Counted from the stretch's first letter, positions 1 through 9,602 are shown. The stretch is DNA of 57,399 nucleotides from Anaerolineae bacterium (GCA_011176685.1 DUED01000014.1:1-57399), one strand, 5' to 3'. Notes: generated by a model not told the origin, from the letters alone. Numbers and translations are program-made.

Positions 1-2
1 AG

Positions 3-119
3 GTATCAGAAGAAGAAATAAAAGGAGTCCAAAGAAAGCTAAATGATAGACCTCGAAAAGCTTTGGATTTTTTCAAACCTGATGAAGTCATTAATAATCT
101 TGTTGCACTAAAAGTTTGA
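3..119 (+). CDS. IS30-family transposase, C-terminal fragment (cut by window edge)
   Basis: Only the last 38 codons are inside the window. The frame opens at base 3 and stops with TGA at 117-119. The residues KLNDRPRKALDFFKPDEV match the end of the IS30-family integrase domain, where an N-RPRK-L-x-x-x-TP-E-V block follows the last catalytic Glu. In IS30 elements the right inverted repeat often overlaps the stop codon, and the bases around 103-122 have that look, so the element probably ends near 120-125. The next gene ends only 28 bp further on. Whether the rest of the element is intact cannot be seen. Confidence 0.75.
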   Translation, partial: VSEEEIKGVQRKLNDRPRKALDFFKPDEVINNLVALKV

Positions 120-147
120 AACCACATAAATAATAATTTATTTTTCG

Positions 148-1236
148 CTATTTAAAATAAGAAGTGAAGTGGTAAATAATTTTACTTTTCGATAAGCCTA
201 AAGTATCTTCTCCTGAATAAATCATATTATTGTTGGTTTTTACTTCCCAACTGAAGTGGTAGGTAGTTTCTTTTCCTGAAATACTACTTATAGTAAATGT
301 AGTATTTGGAAAATGATCATTGATGAAATTTAGGTACCATGTTTTTATAGCATCAGTTCCCTGGATTGTCCGCTTTGCATTAACATGCACAGCATCTGTT
401 GCGTAGAGCTGCAGTATTTTTTCTAATGAGTGGGAGTTCAAAGCATCGATTAATATTTCAGGAATATTCTTTGGCGGATTTGGCCTGTTTGGCCACGAGA
501 AGCTTGCAATAGTCTGCCAGATATTTGGCAGCTTCAAACGGCAATAATCCCAGCTCCAAAAATTAACGGCAGGAAAATTTAATTCGATTGCAGTATTCAT
601 GAATTCAATAATATCTTGGGTTGTCGGTTTCCAACCACTTGCACCATATGCAGCGCCTGTGGGAATATAGGGTTTGAATGGTGTGATGGTTTGGAATTCT
701 CTTAAGCTTCTTTTTAAATGGTTATTTGGGTTGTGCGCTTGTTCCCAATAAACCTGGGGCATGTTGTAATCACATTTAATGAGGAAATCTTTCCATGGAA
801 GTTGGGGATGATACTTTGGATATCTGTATGAGCTTAATGCAATTGGGAAATCTGGTAAAGAGCTTCTAAGTTCGCCCATAAAAATTCTGCAAGGTGTATA
901 TTTGTCTTTATATTGTGATTCCGCATCAATAACATAGCCGTCAATTGGCAATTTTTTAATTTGCCTTATAGCCGCTCTGGCTTCGTCTTTCGGAAGATCA
1001 CCAAAAACGTAATGCCATCCCCAAACTTGGATCCCTTTAGCATGCAGCGCATTTGCTACAGGCGCTACCAAATCTTTACGGTTGGCATAATTGTAATCAT
1101 AAATGCCATTTGCGATTTTTATTAAGATATGGCTTAAACCAGCCTTATATGCCGTATAAGCAATAGCGTCAGGATCCCCATCCTCGCAGTTTGGTATTTT
1201 CCAAATAAAAAAACCTTTGCCGATTGGTTGACTCAT
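148..1236 (-). CDS. TIM-barrel glycoside hydrolase-like protein with C-terminal SnoaL/NTF2-like domain
   Basis: This 362-aa protein has no signal peptide. Residues about 1-245 look like a glycosidase-type beta/alpha barrel: strands such as HILIKIANG, IQVWGWHYVFG, YVIDAES, and a late PAVNFWSWDY. They resemble proteins distantly related to GH25 lysozymes, with YVIDAES in the place where GH25 has its DxE motif. Residues about 255-362 resemble a SnoaL-like/NTF2 fold (EILIDALNSHSLEKILQLYA, later GTDAIKTWYLNF). It lies 4 nt downstream of the HD-domain gene on the same strand, so the two are probably cotranscribed. The substrate is unknown. The barrel-plus-SnoaL arrangement is unusual, and both assignments rest on pattern recognition. 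Confidence 0.55.
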   Translation of the reverse strand: MSQPIGKGFFIWKIPNCEDGDPDAIAYTAYKAGLSHILIKIANGIYDYNYANRKDLVAPVANALHAKGIQVWGWHYVFGDLPKDEARAAIRQIKKLPIDGYVIDAESQYKDKYTPCRIFMGELRSSLPDFPIALSSYRYPKYHPQLPWKDFLIKCDYNMPQVYWEQAHNPNNHLKRSLREFQTITPFKPYIPTGAAYGASGWKPTTQDIIEFMNTAIELNFPAVNFWSWDYCRLKLPNIWQTIASFSWPNRPNPPKNIPEILIDALNSHSLEKILQLYATDAVHVNAKRTIQGTDAIKTWYLNFINDHFPNTTFTISSISGKETTYHFSWEVKTNNNMIYSGEDTLGLSKSKIIYHFTSYFK

Positions 1237-1240
1237 TTTT

Positions 1241-1810
1241 TCACTCGATGTTTTTACCGTCTAATCCTATCTCTTCAGCGATTTGACACATCGCTTGAAT
1301 GATATTTTCTGTATGTTCCCAGAGATCTATATCAAATTCATTCGCTGCTCTTGCGATTTCCTCCCGGTTGGCACCAACAGCAAAAGATTTATTTTTCCAT
1401 TTCTTTTTTACTGAGGATACTTTTACATCCTTAATTGATTTTGAAGGGCGGACTAATGCAACAGCTGTTATTAGTCCAGTAATTTCATCGCAGGCATAGA
1501 GTGCTTTTTCCATCAACGTCTCTCTTTCAATACCTGTGTGGTTGGAATGGCTGAGAATCGCGTGAATGATCACTTCTGGTACATAATATTCCCTTAGAAT
1601 TTCCGCGCCTTTTTGAGGATGCATTTCTATTGAAGGGTGGATTTCCCAGTCAAAATCATGTAATAATCCAGTTATTCCCCACAGATCTTCATCTTGTCCA
1701 TTTTTTATTGCATAAAAACGCATGGCTGCTTCAACTGCTAACATATGGTTAAATAATCTCTTATTCTTGATATATTTTTTCACAATGTTTAAGGCTTCAA
1801 TTCTTTTCAT
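1241..1810 (-). CDS. HD-domain phosphohydrolase-like protein
   Basis: The 189-aa product carries an HD-superfamily metal site in its first 130 residues: an early His in LFNHMLAVE, the HD pair in GLLHDFDWE, a further His in AILSH, and an Asp in YACDEITGL. This order (H...HD...H...D) is typical of small HDIG-type hydrolases acting on nucleotides or other phosphoesters. The part after residue 120 is basic (KKKWKNKSF) and may cover the active site. It starts at an ATG and is followed after 4 nt by the barrel protein. The substrate cannot be told from the sequence. Confidence 0.75.
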   Translation of the reverse strand: MKRIEALNIVKKYIKNKRLFNHMLAVEAAMRFYAIKNGQDEDLWGITGLLHDFDWEIHPSIEMHPQKGAEILREYYVPEVIIHAILSHSNHTGIERETLMEKALYACDEITGLITAVALVRPSKSIKDVKVSSVKKKWKNKSFAVGANREEIARAANEFDIDLWEHTENIIQAMCQIAEEIGLDGKNIE

Positions 1811-1878
1811 TTTTATGGAAAGGTAACAGTTCGCATAATGACCCAGAATGTTATTTATTATTGTTACAAGTTCTGTAC

Positions 1879-2493
1879 CTAATCAGATCGAATTCTCCTT
1901 AATGGAATGACAAGGTTGCTGATGATTAACCATGAAAGAGCGATCATTTCACGTATTTGGCAATAGGTTATCGAAAGAAAATGATATTTTCTCCTATCAG
2001 CAATTACACCTGCTGCATTTAAACCAATTTTATTGCTTAAATATAATGTGCGTGGCAAATGAAAGCGCTGAGTAACTAAATAAGCTTTTGTAATCTTATA
2101 GATATATTTAGATCGCCAGCATGTTTCAAAGGTAGAAGAACCATCGAGATCAACAGTAATTGCACTAATCGGAACGTTGTGATTGATTGTATATAGAGCC
2201 ATAGAATCTGCTTCATTATATCCCCCCGCTCCTTTCCCTCCGCTTAATAAGACTTTTGATACTTTCCCCTTAAAATACAGTTCTATGGCAGTGTCTAGTC
2301 TATCGCGTAAGATCGAGGTTGGAGTTCCATCTTTTCTTAATCCAGCTCCAAATACAATTGCAACTTCTCGATGTGGCAAATTGCTTAATTGGAGTATTTG
2401 AGAATGGAAATGTTCTGAGACTATGTAAAAAATTATTGATACAAATAAGAATATACAAAAGATAAAGCAGGATATTAATAAATAAATATACAT
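1879..2493 (-). CDS. DUF218/SanA-YdcF family membrane-anchored protein
   Basis: This 204-aa protein has an N-terminal hydrophobic anchor (about residues 3-25) and then the DUF218 domain. The domain shows an opening strand with AIVFGAGLRKDG, a basic block ILRDRLDTAIELY, a glycine turn VLLSGGKGAGGYNEAD, and the late VTQRFHLPRTLYL. This is the architecture of E. coli SanA and YdcF relatives, which sit at the cytoplasmic membrane and are linked to envelope integrity. Their reaction is not firmly established. The length is usual for SanA-type members. It reads away from the lipoyl-ligase gene region with a 55-bp gap and appears to be transcribed with its minus-strand neighbours or alone. Confidence 0.8.
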   Translation of the reverse strand: MYIYLLISCFIFCIFLFVSIIFYIVSEHFHSQILQLSNLPHREVAIVFGAGLRKDGTPTSILRDRLDTAIELYFKGKVSKVLLSGGKGAGGYNEADSMALYTINHNVPISAITVDLDGSSTFETCWRSKYIYKITKAYLVTQRFHLPRTLYLSNKIGLNAAGVIADRRKYHFLSITYCQIREMIALSWLIISNLVIPLRRIRSD

Positions 2494-2548
2494 ATTACCT
2501 ATTGGGAGTTGCTATAAAAAATTGCATATTGTTGATGTGTTAATAAAC

Positions 2549-3370
2549 TCAGATCCTTTTTGTCCAAGTATCGTTGCCATACTTCTCTATAATTAAAATA
2601 TTTGCCCTTTGTTGCTCATCATATGATAATTGTCCAGGGATTAATTTGATCTCTAATGCTAATTTAAAACCCTCAATAACTGCTTGCGATACATCTTTCC
2701 AAGGAATCCGTCTTTTGAGATAGTATTCCAACGTACCAGCATGTACCTTTAACCTTTCCTCTGAGCGATTTTTATTATTTTTATTAGAAAAGGCCAGAAC
2801 CTCAATAATTCGTGTTAAATCTCCATAAATTGGAATAGCCCCATGTTGGAGAACTCCATATTTTTTACGTGCTTGAGCACTGCCAATAATTTTCTTCCCG
2901 TTGCAAGTGATTTCATAATCCGAAGGGACTTCGAAACAGACCGGATTTTTTTTCGATTTAAATTGGTGATTGTATTTAGGCTTAGAGATAGCATGAATAC
3001 CCAATAATTGTAATGCTTTCAGTAGAGCAGTTGATAACCTACGATAACTCTCTAATACACTTCCACTAACGAGAGGTTCTTCAAGAGGAGCGCAAACGGA
3101 ATAAGTTAATTCGTCAGCATGCAGAATTGCTCGACCTCCAGTGGGACGACGCACTAATTGCCATCCGTGATTCTTTAAAGAAGTTAGGTCAATATCAGAA
3201 ATAGGTTGGGCATGGCCGAGGGAAACACAGTAAGGGTTCCAGGCATATAATCGCAGGGTTGGTTTCTGAACGTAATTGCATACAGATTCAAGTATAGCCT
3301 CATCAACAGCCATATTCCAAGCGCCTTCTGCGGGCGTATGGATTATCAATCTCCATTCATTAGATGTCAT
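2549..3370 (-). CDS. Octanoyl/lipoyl protein transferase (LipM/LplA family)
   Basis: The 273-aa protein belongs to the biotin/lipoate ligase fold. Visible motifs are NMAVDEAIL near the N-terminus, the substrate loop RRPTGGRAILHADELTYS, and the lysine block NGKKIIGSAQAR. A cysteine lies in VCFEVPSDYE just before it, at the site of the catalytic Cys of LipM-type octanoyltransferases, so octanoyl transfer to a carrier such as GcvH is more likely than ATP-dependent lipoate ligation. The SD-like GGTGG lies a few bases before the ATG. It is divergent from the TGS-kinase gene with a 55-bp gap. A functional link to the glycine cleavage protein at 6.4-9.6 kb is possible, since that system needs lipoylated GcvH. 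Confidence 0.8.
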   Translation of the reverse strand: MTSNEWRLIIHTPAEGAWNMAVDEAILESVCNYVQKPTLRLYAWNPYCVSLGHAQPISDIDLTSLKNHGWQLVRRPTGGRAILHADELTYSVCAPLEEPLVSGSVLESYRRLSTALLKALQLLGIHAISKPKYNHQFKSKKNPVCFEVPSDYEITCNGKKIIGSAQARKKYGVLQHGAIPIYGDLTRIIEVLAFSNKNNKNRSEERLKVHAGTLEYYLKRRIPWKDVSQAVIEGFKLALEIKLIPGQLSYDEQQRANILIIEKYGNDTWTKRI

Positions 3371-3425
3371 TATTCCACCAAAAGGTTATAATCAAAAATA
3401 AATTGTACTAAATATTCTAACCGTA

Positions 3426-5171
3426 GTGACAGTTATGGATCGTTCGAAAGAAATCGTACTTATAGAAAAACAACGAGAGACAGTAGAAGTGATTCTAAAT
3501 GATGGTCGCATATTCAGAGGATCGAGAAACACTTCTATAGGTGAGTTCCTCAAACTTTTACCAGAATGGAAGTCTCCTCCGATTGTGAGTGCGGTTGTCG
3601 ATGGGGAGTTAAGGGAATTAACCTATCTAATTAGAAAAGATGCGGTAGTAAAACCTGTTACTATGCATGACTCAGACGGATCTAAAATTTATCGGCGTTC
3701 ATTAATCTTTCTGTTACAAGCTGCGTTCGAAAAAGACTTTCCCAATATTGAATTTACGGTGGACCATTCTGTTCCAAATGGCGGCTATTTTTGTACAGTA
3801 ATAGGCCGACGACCGTTGAGCCCAAAAGAGGTAACAGCTTTAGAAAAACATATGTATTACATGGTTGAAGCGGATATGCCAATCTTGAGAGAACAAGTGT
3901 TGCTACGGGATGCAATAGAATATTTTAAAAGAAAGGGATATCATGATAAGTTGCGTTTATTAAAGTATCGCAAGAAACCACATTTGGTTCTGTATCGTTT
4001 AGGCAGTCATCGTGATTATCATCATGGTTATATGGTGCCATCAACAGGATTTCTGGAGGTTTTTTCGTTACTACCTAGAGGTGAAGGGTTTATCCTTCAG
4101 TATCCTAGAAGAAAGACCCCAACGAAATTATTTCCTATGCCAGAATACACAAAGTTAAGGGGGTTATTCCAACAATATAGCAGATGGCTGGCAAGTCTAG
4201 GTATTAGCAGTGTCGGTGCTTTGAACGACGCCATTCTTTCCGGGTCTATTCGGGAAGTGATTTTGGTTTCAGAAGCGTTACACGAGCAAAAAATATCAGC
4301 GATAGTAAACCGTATTATCGAAAAATTACATGACGTCCGGATAATCCTAATTGCTGGTCCCACTTCTTCTGGAAAAACAACATTTTCAAAGAGGTTGGCT
4401 ATACAGCTATTGGCTTCTGGTGTATCACCATTTGCTTTGGAATTGGATAATTATTTTGTTGATCGTGATAAAACCCCGAGGGATGAGCAAGGAAATCTGA
4501 ATTTTGAAGCTTTCGAGGCGATTAATAATCATTTGTTGGAAACAAATCTATTAGAACTTATCGCAGGAAAGAAAGTCCAACTACCCCGATTCAACTTTAA
4601 ATCTGGCAAAAGTGAACCCGGAGATGTTATTCAGTTGAAAAAAGATCAATTGATAATTTTAGAAGGGATACATGGCTTAAATACAAAGTTGTTAACAAAA
4701 TTTTCATCAAAAAACATATTTCGTATATATATTTCCTGCTTGACGCAGTTGAACTTAGATCGTTTTAATAGGATTTCTACTACAGACACACGTATGTTGC
4801 GAAGAATCGTAAGAGATGCTAAATCGCGTGGTTTTTCAGCACAACGTACTATTGGAATGTGGGAATCTGTTCGCAGAGGAGAGCGGGAAAATATTTTCCC
4901 ATATCAGGAAAATGCTGATGAGATATTTAACTCAGCATTAGTATATGAACTGGCTGCTTTGAAACCATTGGCGGAGCCATTATTAAGGCAAATACGCAAT
5001 GGAACAGATGAGTATCTAGAAGCAAAGCGGCTTTTAGCCTTTCTTGAGTGGTTTTTACCTGTCGAAGTAAAGTTAATACCTGATAATTCGATCGTGCGTG
5101 AATTTATTGGTGATTCTATTTTAAGTAATTTCAAACTGTGGGTTGGCTCACAAGATGAAAGTCAATATTAG
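3426..5171 (+). CDS. TGS domain / tRNA-SAD-like / uridine kinase fusion protein
   Basis: This 581-aa protein has three parts: an N-terminal TGS-like ubiquitin-fold domain (about 14-80), a region resembling the second additional domain of threonyl-tRNA synthetase (about 85-240), and a C-terminal P-loop kinase of the phosphoribulokinase/uridine kinase family. The Walker A loop GPTSSGKTTF is at about 309-318, followed by ALELDNYFVDRDKTPRD and the substrate-side LPRFNFKSGK. The kinase probably phosphorylates a nucleoside or similar small molecule. The role of the synthetase-like half is unknown. The frame can begin at GTG 3426 or ATG 3435, and neither has a clear SD. The stop codon overlaps the convergent aminotransferase stop by 4 bp. 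Confidence 0.85.
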   Translation: MTVMDRSKEIVLIEKQRETVEVILNDGRIFRGSRNTSIGEFLKLLPEWKSPPIVSAVVDGELRELTYLIRKDAVVKPVTMHDSDGSKIYRRSLIFLLQAAFEKDFPNIEFTVDHSVPNGGYFCTVIGRRPLSPKEVTALEKHMYYMVEADMPILREQVLLRDAIEYFKRKGYHDKLRLLKYRKKPHLVLYRLGSHRDYHHGYMVPSTGFLEVFSLLPRGEGFILQYPRRKTPTKLFPMPEYTKLRGLFQQYSRWLASLGISSVGALNDAILSGSIREVILVSEALHEQKISAIVNRIIEKLHDVRIILIAGPTSSGKTTFSKRLAIQLLASGVSPFALELDNYFVDRDKTPRDEQGNLNFEAFEAINNHLLETNLLELIAGKKVQLPRFNFKSGKSEPGDVIQLKKDQLIILEGIHGLNTKLLTKFSSKNIFRIYISCLTQLNLDRFNRISTTDTRMLRRIVRDAKSRGFSAQRTIGMWESVRRGERENIFPYQENADEIFNSALVYELAALKPLAEPLLRQIRNGTDEYLEAKRLLAFLEWFLPVEVKLIPDNSIVREFIGDSILSNFKLWVGSQDESQY

Positions 5172-6400
5172 CCCCTCCTTTTTTTAACAAGCGATTGTTT
5201 AATGACTTTGGCAAGTCTCCCAATTCCATCATTGGTTTTTTCGGGGATTGGGTAAGAAAAATTCAACCGCATTGTGTTTTTTCCCCCTCCTTGTGGGAAA
5301 AATGAATTTCCTGGAACAAATGCGACATTCGTTTTTACAGCTTCTTTAAGCAATTCATTTGTATCTATATATTCTGGTAAAGTTGCCCATAGGAAAAGTC
5401 CACCTTGAGGATGTGTCCATATGACTTCTTCGGGCATGTGTTCTTCAAGAGTATCAAACATCACATCGCGACGTTCCTTATAGACATTACGGATTAACTT
5501 CACATGGCTATCTAGAAAACCATAACGGCCTATCTCATGTACTACCATTTGGTTAAATGAAGCTGTGTGCAAATCTGCGCCTTGTTTCGCTAAATTCAAT
5601 TTACTAATTATCTCAGGGGGCGCAATTACCCAGGCGACACGAATTCCAGGTGCCAGAATTTTTGAGAATGTACTTAAATAGATTACATTACCAGAATAAC
5701 AACTCTTTTGTACCCTAGTTTGGCTGTCAAGTACTACTGCTGGTGATAGGTGTTCACCTTCATAGCGGAGTTGTCCGTAAGGGTCATCTTCAATAATTGG
5801 GACTCCGTACTTGTCAGCTAGTTCTATCAAGTGTAATCTTCTTTCATACGAAAGCGTGACACCAGTTGGATTCTGAAAGTTTGGAAGTACATAAATAAAT
5901 TTTGGTCCAGCCCGCAGTCGTTCCTCAAGTGCGTCTGTGATAATGCCATCATTATCCAATGGAACAGACAAGAATTCAGCTTGGTAGGCTTTCCATGCTT
6001 GTAGTGCTCCTAAATAAGTGGGGGATTCTACAAGGACGTGATCACCTGGGTTAATAAAAACCTTTCCTAGAAGGTCTAATGCTTGTTGTGACCCTGATGT
6101 GATGATGATGTTTTCTGCTGTAACTTCAATTCCATATCGGGCAGAATGCTTGGCGATCATTTCTCTAAGTGGAAGGTAGCCATCTGTTGAGCCGTATTGC
6201 AAGGATTGAGGTCCATTTTCTTCAAGTACAGTTATACATGCTTCCTTGAATTTCTCGATGGGAAAAACTTCTGGTGCAGGTAAGCCACCGGCAAAAGAAA
6301 TCATATTTGGTATTTCTGAAAATTTCAATAGTTCACGGATTGCGGAGCCTTTCATGCGCTGAGTACGCAGGGCATAGCGTTTGTCCCATAATGTTTTCAT
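5168..6400 (-). CDS. PLP-dependent aminotransferase, class I/II (2-aminoadipate/MocR-type)
   Basis: The 410-aa protein is a fold-type I aminotransferase. Visible are the substrate-binding SFAGGLPAPE near residue 35, the cofactor region TSGSQQALDLLGKV, the ribbon YVLPNFQNPTG, the Asp of EDDPYGQLRY, the Schiff-base lysine in LSTFSKILAPGIRVAW (about residue 246), and the C-terminal arginine in MRLNFSYP. This pattern matches the LysN/2-aminoadipate and aromatic/branched-chain aminotransferase group. The exact amino donor cannot be read from the motifs. There is no helix-turn-helix extension, so it is an enzyme and not a MocR regulator. It lies 40 bp downstream of the SHMT-GcvT fusion on the same strand and may share its transcript. 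Confidence 0.88.
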   Translation of the reverse strand: MKTLWDKRYALRTQRMKGSAIRELLKFSEIPNMISFAGGLPAPEVFPIEKFKEACITVLEENGPQSLQYGSTDGYLPLREMIAKHSARYGIEVTAENIIITSGSQQALDLLGKVFINPGDHVLVESPTYLGALQAWKAYQAEFLSVPLDNDGIITDALEERLRAGPKFIYVLPNFQNPTGVTLSYERRLHLIELADKYGVPIIEDDPYGQLRYEGEHLSPAVVLDSQTRVQKSCYSGNVIYLSTFSKILAPGIRVAWVIAPPEIISKLNLAKQGADLHTASFNQMVVHEIGRYGFLDSHVKLIRNVYKERRDVMFDTLEEHMPEEVIWTHPQGGLFLWATLPEYIDTNELLKEAVKTNVAFVPGNSFFPQGGGKNTMRLNFSYPIPEKTNDGIGRLAKVIKQSLVKKRRG

Positions 6401-6440
6401 TCATTACTCCTTCTATTCTTTTTCTGTTGATGCCTTTTAT

Positions 6441-9400
6441 TTACAATCTGGGGAACCTTTTAATGACTTTTGCAGATTTAGGCAACGGTATGCGATCTCC
6501 AATATTGAGAGCTGAGGGGGATATGCCTTTAATCTGTGTTTTACCTTGGTAAATAAATATTGGTGTACCCTCTTTAGCATACTTGTTATTTAAAAATGCT
6601 TGACCGGTTAAATATTCATCTTTATCAATCGCGCAGCTAGTTACAGTACCGATCACTTTACCTTTCTCATCCATTACTGGATCACCTAGATGTGCCATTC
6701 GAACTCGCTTATCATTGAATCTAAAGCGACAAACAATGCCTTTCTGCCCCTTTTCTTTCTTAATAAAAGCGTTGCGACCTATGAACCAAGGCTTATAAAC
6801 TTTTACATAGGATCCAAAACCCCCTTCACCTACACCCAGATTCAGATCTCCTCCCATTTCATGACCATATAAGGGCAAACCCGCTTCAGTTCTTAATGAA
6901 TCTCGAGCTCCTAACCCGCATGTTTTTAGACCAAGTGGTTGCCCTTTTTCAATTATCATATTCCAAAGAAGAGGGGCTTTCGTTGGGCGCACGAAAAGTT
7001 CAAAGGATATTTTCTCTCCTGTGTATCCAGTACGTGAAATAATCAAGTTAATTTCCCCTAAATTGGCTTTACAGAGCTGTGTTCGCTTTAAACGTTTGAT
7101 TTTTATTAGATTTTCACTAGTCCAATTCAAGGACAGCAAAATCTCCTTGGATTTAGGACCCTGTAGGGCTAAATCAACGCGCATATCTTTTCCCTCTTTC
7201 GGATCATGCAGATTTCGCAAGGTAACATTACGCCCGAAAGCCCGAGCCCATGGTCGCTCAGGATCGACAAGCACCTCGCCGTTGATAACCGCATTAAACC
7301 ACGCCCAATCTTTTGCATCGTTAGAGGCATTAACCACGATCAGGTATTCCTCAATACCATGTCGATATATGAGTGTATCGTCAATTACGTTGGCATATGG
7401 GTCAAGGAAATGTGTATAACAAGACTCACCAACTTCCAGGCTACCAATATCATTGGAGCAGACACTGTCTAAAAAAACGCAAGCATCGGGGCCTTCTGCT
7501 TGAAAAATACCCATGTGAGCAACATCGAATAGACCAGCAGCTTTTCTAGTTGCAAGATGCTCTTCGACTACTGATGAATACCAAACAGGCATTTCCCAAC
7601 CTGCAAAAGGAACCATTCTTGCCCCTGATTCAACATGTGTTTTATATAAAGGCGTTCTATATAAGGATTTTGGTTCTGTACCCTCCCAATTGAATAATGG
7701 AAGAGATTTTTTCTTATCATCAGGTATATTAATATAAAAGGGTTTCGATCTGCAAACAATTTCGCCAGTTGATTTTGATGTGTTTGTACTTTGTGTTTCT
7801 TCTACAATAATTGGGCCAGGAATTCTTCGGTAAAGATCATCATCAAAATGTATATATCCGTCAGAAAGATCCCTGAGCCATGCTGCCGTAAGGTTAGCTT
7901 TATCAAAATCAACGGAAAAATGGAAGTGATAATGATTAAGTGCCGTAAGATTCCCATTGATTATTTCCAAAGTAGTATTTAATTGTGTTGGTTGGCTTTC
8001 TCCTGGCTTGAGAGCTTCAATGTCACTGCTGAAGCAATAATTTAAATATTGCCTGATATTCTTTCCGTGAAGATGAAAGGTTATAGTTTTTGAGCTCTTT
8101 CTCGACTTTGAAAAATCATCGTAATAAAAAAAATGAGGATATTTGTGTTGTTCGGTTTGAATATCTTTGCCGGCTTTTTCTGCCAGTTCACGAACCCTGA
8201 TTTTTGCTTGTTCTAAGGTTTTAAAATCAACTTTTGCACGAATTGCTTTACCTTTACTGCTGTCAATCTTGTATGGCTCTGTTGCATACAAAAGATCAGC
8301 AATAATATCAGCGATCTTCACCATATCTTCTTCCACAAGTCCTCGTTGTGTGACCCAAGGGGTACCTAACCTTACTCCTGATGCTTTTAAAGCACTCTTA
8401 TCCCCGGGAATTGTGTTACGGTTAGCTACTAACCCTGCAATATCGAAAATTCGCACAGCCATATCACCTGATAATGGTGTTCCATCTTTTCCCTTTATCG
8501 ACTTACAATCGATATTTAATAGATGCGAGTTTGTACCTCCAAAAGATATAAGGATTCCTCTTTCACACAATTGATTACTGAGCGTAATACAATTTGTGAC
8601 TATTTGAGATTGGAGTTTACAGAATTGATCGGTTTGGGCGAGTTTGAATGTAGTTGCCATTGCTGAAAATACCTGAGCGTGTGGTCCCCCTTGTTCACCA
8701 GGAAATACTGCGCGATCGATTTTACGGGAGATACTTGAATCAGTAGTAATGATACATGCTCCTCTTGGACCGCAAAGTGTTTTATGGGTTGTGAAGGTGA
8801 TAATATGGGCATGATCAATTGGAGAAGGGATTACCTTTGCGGCAATTAAGCCAGCAATATGGGAAATGTCAGCAAATAAATATGCACCAACTGAATCAGC
8901 GATTACTCTAAATTTTTTCCAATTGGGTATCCATGGATATGAGGAATAGCCAGCAATAATTATTCGGGGTTTATGTTCTGAAGCTAATTCTCTTAGGTTT
9001 CCATAATTTATCTGTTCTGTTTCTGGATCCACACCGTAATGTACAACATTGTAAAGTTTCCCTGAACGGTTAACAGATGAGCCATGGGTTAAGTGGCCAC
9101 CGTGAAAGAGATTCATGCCCATGATCGTATCTCCCGGATCAATGAGGGCTTGATAGACGGCATTATTTGCAGGAGCTCCTGATAAGGGTTGCACATTGAT
9201 AAATAAATCGTCAGCTTGAAATAAATCGGTCGCAAACAATTCTGCGCAACGTCTCCTCGCAAGTGATTCGAGGATATCTACATATTCAACACCTTTGTAG
9301 TATCGCGGATCGGAATATCGCCTGTAATGTGCTAAGCGTGCAGGATAATCAAGGATGTTTGCTTCTTGCATCAAGCGCATGCTTTCATTGGGATATCCCT

Positions 9401-9575
9401 CTGCATAAATGTTTTGAAATGAGGAACTTAAGCTCTCACGTACAGCCAAAGGAGCCGAGCTTTCACTTGGAATTAAAATTAATTTTCGAAATTGCCTTTC
9501 TGTTTCGATCTGTATTAATTCTTTCACTTCAGGATCGTTTTTAGAAAGATCTCCAAGAAAAAAGTAATCACTCAT
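6441..9575 (-). CDS. Serine hydroxymethyltransferase-aminomethyltransferase (GlyA-GcvT) fusion
   Basis: A single 1044-aa frame joins two folate enzymes. Residues about 1-450 are serine hydroxymethyltransferase, with the PLP lysine in THKTLCGPRGA (about residue 265) and the strand RIIIAGYSSYPW. Residues about 640-1035 are the glycine-cleavage T protein, with MVPFAGWEMPV, LFDVAHMG, VVNASNDAKDW and the signature GARDSLRTEAGLPLYG. Both halves look complete. The about 190-residue linker has a stretch (FHLHGKNIRQYLNYCFSSDI, then EALKPGE) that resembles the folate-binding N-terminal part of GcvT, as if a degraded duplicate. The fusion would couple methylene-THF release from glycine to serine synthesis. 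No gcvH, gcvP or lpd is in the window. The SD AAAAGGAA precedes the ATG. Confidence 0.92.
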   Translation of the reverse strand: MSDYFFLGDLSKNDPEVKELIQIETERQFRKLILIPSESSAPLAVRESLSSSFQNIYAEGYPNESMRLMQEANILDYPARLAHYRRYSDPRYYKGVEYVDILESLARRRCAELFATDLFQADDLFINVQPLSGAPANNAVYQALIDPGDTIMGMNLFHGGHLTHGSSVNRSGKLYNVVHYGVDPETEQINYGNLRELASEHKPRIIIAGYSSYPWIPNWKKFRVIADSVGAYLFADISHIAGLIAAKVIPSPIDHAHIITFTTHKTLCGPRGACIITTDSSISRKIDRAVFPGEQGGPHAQVFSAMATTFKLAQTDQFCKLQSQIVTNCITLSNQLCERGILISFGGTNSHLLNIDCKSIKGKDGTPLSGDMAVRIFDIAGLVANRNTIPGDKSALKASGVRLGTPWVTQRGLVEEDMVKIADIIADLLYATEPYKIDSSKGKAIRAKVDFKTLEQAKIRVRELAEKAGKDIQTEQHKYPHFFYYDDFSKSRKSSKTITFHLHGKNIRQYLNYCFSSDIEALKPGESQPTQLNTTLEIINGNLTALNHYHFHFSVDFDKANLTAAWLRDLSDGYIHFDDDLYRRIPGPIIVEETQSTNTSKSTGEIVCRSKPFYINIPDDKKKSLPLFNWEGTEPKSLYRTPLYKTHVESGARMVPFAGWEMPVWYSSVVEEHLATRKAAGLFDVAHMGIFQAEGPDACVFLDSVCSNDIGSLEVGESCYTHFLDPYANVIDDTLIYRHGIEEYLIVVNASNDAKDWAWFNAVINGEVLVDPERPWARAFGRNVTLRNLHDPKEGKDMRVDLALQGPKSKEILLSLNWTSENLIKIKRLKRTQLCKANLGEINLIISRTGYTGEKISFELFVRPTKAPLLWNMIIEKGQPLGLKTCGLGARDSLRTEAGLPLYGHEMGGDLNLGVGEGGFGSYVKVYKPWFIGRNAFIKKEKGQKGIVCRFRFNDKRVRMAHLGDPVMDEKGKVIGTVTSCAIDKDEYLTGQAFLNNKYAKEGTPIFIYQGKTQIKGISPSALNIGDRIPLPKSAKVIKRFPRL

Positions 9576-9602
9576 TAATTTTGGTTCCTTTTATTCAAAT
9601 AG

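Noticed and set aside
7021-8574. Several plus-strand frames of 60-135 codons in the GlyA-GcvT gene
   Set aside because: They are antisense to a conserved enzyme and show no domain or SD.
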